In this document: positions 6,471-9,770 of the stretch, piece after piece
How positions within the stretch are numbered: the stretch's first letter is position 1
How the letters are laid out: each line of letters begins with the position of its first letter
NCBI GenBank assembly: GCA_021604265.1
Contig: BQIY01000051.1
Span: 1-9,770, forward strand
Length of the DNA: 9,770 bases
Source of the DNA: Nitrospirales bacterium
GTDB lineage: Bacteria; Nitrospirota; Nitrospiria; Nitrospirales; UBA8639
Direction of reading: 5' to 3'
Made by a program: the position numbers and the translations under genes
The notes under the pieces: model-generated
What the model saw: the letters and a program-made list of their open reading frames with translations, nothing else
What the model was told of the DNA's origin: nothing
The model's database searches: none

Positions 6471-9400
6471 ATGAATGGAAAGCATCGGATTATGAGCACA
6501 TCAGATAGATATCACTTTCTAAGTTATTCCAGAACCGATGGAACGGAGTTTGTTCAACGGCTTCTGGAAGAGCTAAAAAAAGACGAACTATCTCAAAGGA
6601 TCTGGATAGATAACCGTCACTTACAGGGCGGGCATAAATGGGACGAAGAAATTGGGCATGCTATAGAGAAATGTAAGAGTTTTTTATTTGCAATGACGAA
6701 AGAAAGTGTTGCTGGAACTTCTTTCTGTAAAAATGAGTGGGATTTTGCTTGTGAGAGGCACAAGTATATTGTTCCGTTAAGGTTCAGTGAACATATCGAG
6801 ATGCCACTTCCTTTACGACGTTTCCAATGTCTCGACTTTGCGACTAACTTTGAGCATGGGTTAAATGAGTTAAGACAGATCCTACTCAAAGGGGAATCGG
6901 GGGAAGGTCGACTTAATTCCATTGCCATGCTGATGACCGGTTTGACGCAAGAAATAAGCCAGGTTTCTGATATTAATCCAACTATTAAAAAAACAGTTAA
7001 GCAATTAAGCTTGGAATTAGACGAGTTACCGGAATTTTTCAATATACGAAAGACGGAACCTCATGATTTAGGTTCAAAACAATCTCTTCGAGTCAAGACA
7101 GACCCGCCAGTTTTAGTGCCAAATTTTTTTCAAGGTCGAGAAGCAGAATTGGGGGTGTGTGCAAAGTTTCTTGACTTTGAAAAAGAGGAGAGACCGCTTC
7201 TATCTATCGTAGGTAGACCTGGGATAGGCAAAACCACTTTAATCTGCCGTTTGTTACAAAGTTTGGAAAGAGCCCAACTCTCTGAAGTTGTTGGTTCAGG
7301 GGAAGTTTACGGGCTTGTCTATATTAATTCGGATGAGTCTCATGGATTAAGTTGGGCCAGCTTTTTTTCTGAAGTCGCAAACATATTGGAACAACCTGAA
7401 AGGGAGTTGCTAGAGACGCTTTATAAGGAGCCAGGGTTAGAAGTCAGTCAGAAAATGAGAAAACTTCTTAACGTGGTAGATCACCGTAGGATTGTGGTTC
7501 TTATCGATGCCGTTGAGAAACTTCTTGATCCTGTTACACATGAATTCATCGATTTAGAAATGAAGGAAGCCTTACGAACGCTATTAGCGGCCCGACGGCA
7601 TAGCATTAAAGTTATTCTTACATCACACGTTCCACTACCCAAGTTATCAGCGACGCCGTCACTATACCAGATTCCTCTCAATTTGAATGAGGGTTTGCCG
7701 CCATCTTCTGTCAAAAACGTATTAAGGGAGATGGATAGTGATGCTTCCCTAGGGTTAAAAGACATTTCAGCGGATGTTTTTGATAAAGTCTGTGAGCTCA
7801 CAAATGGAATTCCTAGAAATATTGTGAAGCTGGTAGACACATTACAGTCTAGTCCAAGCATTTTTCTAAGTGAAATAGTTGGTCACGCAGACGGGTTTAA
7901 TAGTCAGAAAATTTTCCATGAACTGATAGAGCAAGCTTTTAATCTACTAGATTCTCTAGAGAAAAGAGTTGTACAAGTTTTGTCTGTATTTTCCGCGCCG
8001 ATTTCCCCCGAGGCGGTCAATTTCGTGCTCGAACTCTATTCGCCAGATGTAGATAGTGAACCGATCTTGCGTAGACTTGTAGCTATGAAACTAGTTCACA
8101 AAAAAGAAGGAAAAGGTTATTTCCTAGAGAAAAATGATCGTTTGCATGTTTTATCCTCTGTTCCAGAGGTACATCCTGCTGATCACAAGAATGCTGGACA
8201 AGCAGAGTTGACTCTCTTTAGTCTACGGCGTAGATGCGCTGAATTTTATAAGAGCATACGTTTGCCAACTCAAGACTGGAATTCTAAAAAAGACATAGAA
8301 CCCCAACTAGCGGAATTCGACCTCCGGTATGAGGGGCAAGAATATGAGCAGGCTGCCAGCATTTTAAAAGATATTTGGGAAGCCATGTTGGAATGGGGAC
8401 ACTATCGGCCCATGGCTGAGTGTTATAAGCGATTACGCAATAAGTTAGTTGCTGCGGAAGACAAAGATCAGGTGTTACAGGTGTTAGGATGGATTTACGA
8501 AAAATTAGGAGAAGTAGATGAGGCGATATCGTGTTACCAAGAAGGATTATCGGTTTCACGGCACATTCTTGGACGCAAACGTGCTCCCCTTTATCTCAGC
8601 AACCTCGCAATTTGTTATGAACAACTGAATAATATTCCAATTGCCACGCTCCATTGTGTCCAGGCACTACGTCTTGCTCATGATCTTGATGATCAGGCTC
8701 GGGAGGCTCTCGGACTCAACGTTCTGGGTGATTGTTCTATGGAAATCGGTATGATGAACGAGGCACTGGATTGCTACGAGCGATCTTTAGAACTCGTGAG
8801 TCGCGGGCAAAGGCGACAAAAAGTGCTTGTTCTGGTTAACTTGGCAAGGCTACATTGTGAACGGGGTGATATTTATGAAGCGGAGCAAAGGTTGCGGGAA
8901 GCTTTTTCGGCTGTCAAGCACGAGCCGTACCCCCTTGGTGAGGCTGCTGCTCTCATACTACGTGCAGAGCAGCACATCAAAGCTTCAGAGTTTGATCAAG
9001 GACATTCCGCGTTTGAAAAATCCATCCGACTTGCAGACGAGATAAAGGCGGTACAACTCCAAATGAATGCTCGAATTGGCCAGGCTTTGGCCTTTCTTTT
9101 TCAAGGTAAGTTGGATAAAGCATTCGAATATTCTGACGCAGCGCGCCAGTATGAAGGCCCAAAGAATAAGTTTCTCGCTCACGAAGTTCATGGTTTAACG
9201 GCATTGTGTTGTGGGAAAGTCGACGTAGCGATTGAGGCGTTCGAAATATCGCTGGAACTGGCCCAGAAACTTTTAGACCGTACCTATCAAAACTATCGAG
9301 TCCTCAATGCGAGGGGGCTATCTTGGTGCGGATTAATGCTGTGTAAAGATATCGATGAATATATTCCTCATGCTATGGAAGCCTTCCGAACTGCTAGAAA

Positions 9401-9518
9401 CGTAATAAAGAGTGACTGGACCTTGCAAAACGTACTAAGAAAATTTGATGAACTCACTAAGATTGATCATAAGAGAAAACTGTCACGTATACGAGCAGAG
9501 ATACTCATCGAAGCGTAG
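6471..9518 (+). CDS. TIR domain - STAND NTPase - TPR protein, bacterial NLR-like
   Basis: This 1015-residue soluble protein has three parts. A TIR domain (about 14-139) begins YHFLSYSRTDG; SFCKNEWDFACE places Glu89 where TIR NADases have their catalytic glutamate. A STAND-type NTPase (about 215-480) has Walker A GRPGIGKTT (248-256), Walker B IVVLIDAVEKL with Asp346, a sensor-like KVILTSH (380-386) and a GLPL-like NGIPRN (445-450). A winged-helix-like segment follows (about 490-565). At least seven TPR-like repeats occupy about 669-934. In known TIR-STAND proteins the C-terminal repeats sense a ligand, the NTPase oligomerises and the TIR cleaves NAD+, stopping phage growth. This architecture, beside a toxin-antitoxin pair and an IS, supports an antiphage role, but that is inference. 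Start: Met1 (6471) lacks a clear ribosome binding site; Met8 (6492) has GGAAAG nine bases upstream and may be the true start. The gene is A/T-rich in its first part. Confidence 0.92.
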   Translation: MNGKHRIMSTSDRYHFLSYSRTDGTEFVQRLLEELKKDELSQRIWIDNRHLQGGHKWDEEIGHAIEKCKSFLFAMTKESVAGTSFCKNEWDFACERHKYIVPLRFSEHIEMPLPLRRFQCLDFATNFEHGLNELRQILLKGESGEGRLNSIAMLMTGLTQEISQVSDINPTIKKTVKQLSLELDELPEFFNIRKTEPHDLGSKQSLRVKTDPPVLVPNFFQGREAELGVCAKFLDFEKEERPLLSIVGRPGIGKTTLICRLLQSLERAQLSEVVGSGEVYGLVYINSDESHGLSWASFFSEVANILEQPERELLETLYKEPGLEVSQKMRKLLNVVDHRRIVVLIDAVEKLLDPVTHEFIDLEMKEALRTLLAARRHSIKVILTSHVPLPKLSATPSLYQIPLNLNEGLPPSSVKNVLREMDSDASLGLKDISADVFDKVCELTNGIPRNIVKLVDTLQSSPSIFLSEIVGHADGFNSQKIFHELIEQAFNLLDSLEKRVVQVLSVFSAPISPEAVNFVLELYSPDVDSEPILRRLVAMKLVHKKEGKGYFLEKNDRLHVLSSVPEVHPADHKNAGQAELTLFSLRRRCAEFYKSIRLPTQDWNSKKDIEPQLAEFDLRYEGQEYEQAASILKDIWEAMLEWGHYRPMAECYKRLRNKLVAAEDKDQVLQVLGWIYEKLGEVDEAISCYQEGLSVSRHILGRKRAPLYLSNLAICYEQLNNIPIATLHCVQALRLAHDLDDQAREALGLNVLGDCSMEIGMMNEALDCYERSLELVSRGQRRQKVLVLVNLARLHCERGDIYEAEQRLREAFSAVKHEPYPLGEAAALILRAEQHIKASEFDQGHSAFEKSIRLADEIKAVQLQMNARIGQALAFLFQGKLDKAFEYSDAARQYEGPKNKFLAHEVHGLTALCCGKVDVAIEAFEISLELAQKLLDRTYQNYRVLNARGLSWCGLMLCKDIDEYIPHAMEAFRTARNVIKSDWTLQNVLRKFDELTKIDHKRKLSRIRAEILIEA

Positions 9519-9571
9519 AAACTGCTCAGCGTCTCTTCCGAGATTATCATATCATACAGTCCTACGATTCA

Positions 9572-9577
9572 TATAAT
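9572..9577 (+). promoter_or_regulatory. Perfect -10 box upstream of the interrupted gene
   Basis: TATAAT lies about 43 bp ahead of ATG at 9620. No good -35 hexamer stands 16-18 bases upstream, so the promoter is incomplete by consensus. It fits the idea that a gene starting at 9620 was once, or still is, transcribed. Confidence 0.35.
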
Positions 9578-9619
9578 AGTGAATGGGGGAGAATCCAACT
9601 AATTCAAGGAAACAATAGG

Positions 9620-9634
9620 ATGAGCGACAAGAAG
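9620..9634 (+). pseudogene. Start of an unknown gene, interrupted by the IS insertion
   Basis: ATG at 9620 follows AAGGA (9606-9610) by nine bases and a TATAAT box. Five codons (MSDKK) are read before the inferred IS end at 9635. Reading through the IS end adds WPRKI and a stop at 9650-9652. A start site with all its signals but no gene body is best explained by insertion of the element. The rest of the gene, if it survives, would be beyond the right edge on the far side of the IS. The product cannot be identified from five residues. Confidence 0.4.
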
Positions 9635-9770
9635 TGGCCCCGGAAAATTTGACATGAGCTTAAGTGGATAAGTAGACCTGTTTTAACCATCTGCAGTTCA
9701 TATACAGGAGCTTATCATGAGTCGACGAATCAGACGGAACCACAACCCTGTGTTCAAGGCGAAGGTGGCG
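9635..9770 (+). mobile_element. IS3-family insertion sequence, left end, partial
   Basis: The element is recognised by its transposase OrfA start at 9717. The likely left inverted repeat begins TGGCCCCGGAAAATTTGACA at 9635; IS3-family ends begin with TG. The exact end is inferred, because the right end and the target duplication lie outside the window. TTGACA at 9649-9654 inside the repeat could serve as a -35 box. Confidence 0.6.
9717..9770 (+). CDS. IS3-family transposase OrfA, N-terminal fragment
   Basis: Eighteen codons are visible: MSRRIRRNHNPVFKAKVA. A basic start followed by (S/N)P-x-FKAKVA is the typical opening of IS3-family OrfA, whose helix-turn-helix binds the element's ends. OrfA is normally followed by OrfB (DDE integrase), made as an OrfAB fusion by -1 frameshifting; both lie beyond the window. 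CAGGAG (9705-9710) six bases before ATG is a good ribosome binding site. The fragment ends at the window edge, so intactness cannot be judged. Confidence 0.8.
   Translation, partial: MSRRIRRNHNPVFKAKVA

Noticed and set aside
8284..8559. 91-codon minus-strand frame inside the TIR-STAND gene
   Set aside because: It is antisense to clear TPR-like coding sequence, and its product has no family features.
1..9770. CRISPR arrays, tRNA or rRNA genes
   Set aside because: I saw no regularly spaced direct repeats, no cloverleaf-type sequence and no rRNA-like stretches on reading the window.

Overview
The window looks like a bacterial chromosome segment of intermediate G+C. By hand count, about 51% of 600 sampled bases in the GAF kinase gene are G or C. 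It has two parts: a block of signal-transduction genes on the left (1-4866) and a smaller accessory region on the right (about 4900-9770). The style of the CHASE2, GAF-kinase and PAS hybrid-kinase genes would suit an environmental Gram-negative bacterium. Nitrospirota is my guess, but no marker gene settles it.

Left block. A minus-strand gene starting at 1088 runs off the left edge. Its 362 visible residues are an N-terminal anchor plus a complete extracytoplasmic CHASE2 sensor domain; the output domain lies outside. It is divergent, across about 410 bp, from a plus-strand soluble GAF-histidine kinase (1498-2811). That kinase converges, 12 bp apart, on a minus-strand hybrid kinase of REC-PAS-HisKA-HATPase-REC layout (2824-4866). 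No DNA-binding response regulator lies among them, so the outputs are elsewhere or are phosphorelay partners.

Right region. A 551-bp intergenic stretch (4867-5417) holds two short possible ORFs and small hairpins. Next is a minus-strand toxin-antitoxin operon: an AbrB-fold VapB-like antitoxin (5795-6001) overlapping a PIN-domain VapC toxin (5418-5798) by ATGA, with a good promoter and palindromic operator candidates upstream. A roughly 400-bp gap follows, carrying a GTAG-headed REP-like hairpin (6220-6248) and an open stretch with no usable start (6299-6457). Then comes the main accessory gene (6471-9518), a 1015-residue TIR-STAND NTPase-TPR protein built like bacterial NLR-type antiphage proteins. 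At the right edge an IS3-family element begins at about 9635. It appears to have landed five codons into another gene whose -10 box, ribosome binding site and start are still visible.

How the genes fit together. The toxin-antitoxin pair, TIR-STAND gene, REP-like repeat and insertion sequence side by side suggest a small defence or mobile island next to a core sensory cluster. The TIR-STAND gene is A/T-rich in its N-terminal part (about 40% G+C in 6541-7140) and closer to its neighbours in the TPR part (about 47% in 8401-9000). The TIR-STAND gene is the best candidate here for an undescribed system: a one-gene sensor that could bind a phage or stress ligand through its TPRs, oligomerise through its NTPase and consume NAD+ through its TIR. 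That role is inferred from domain architecture only.
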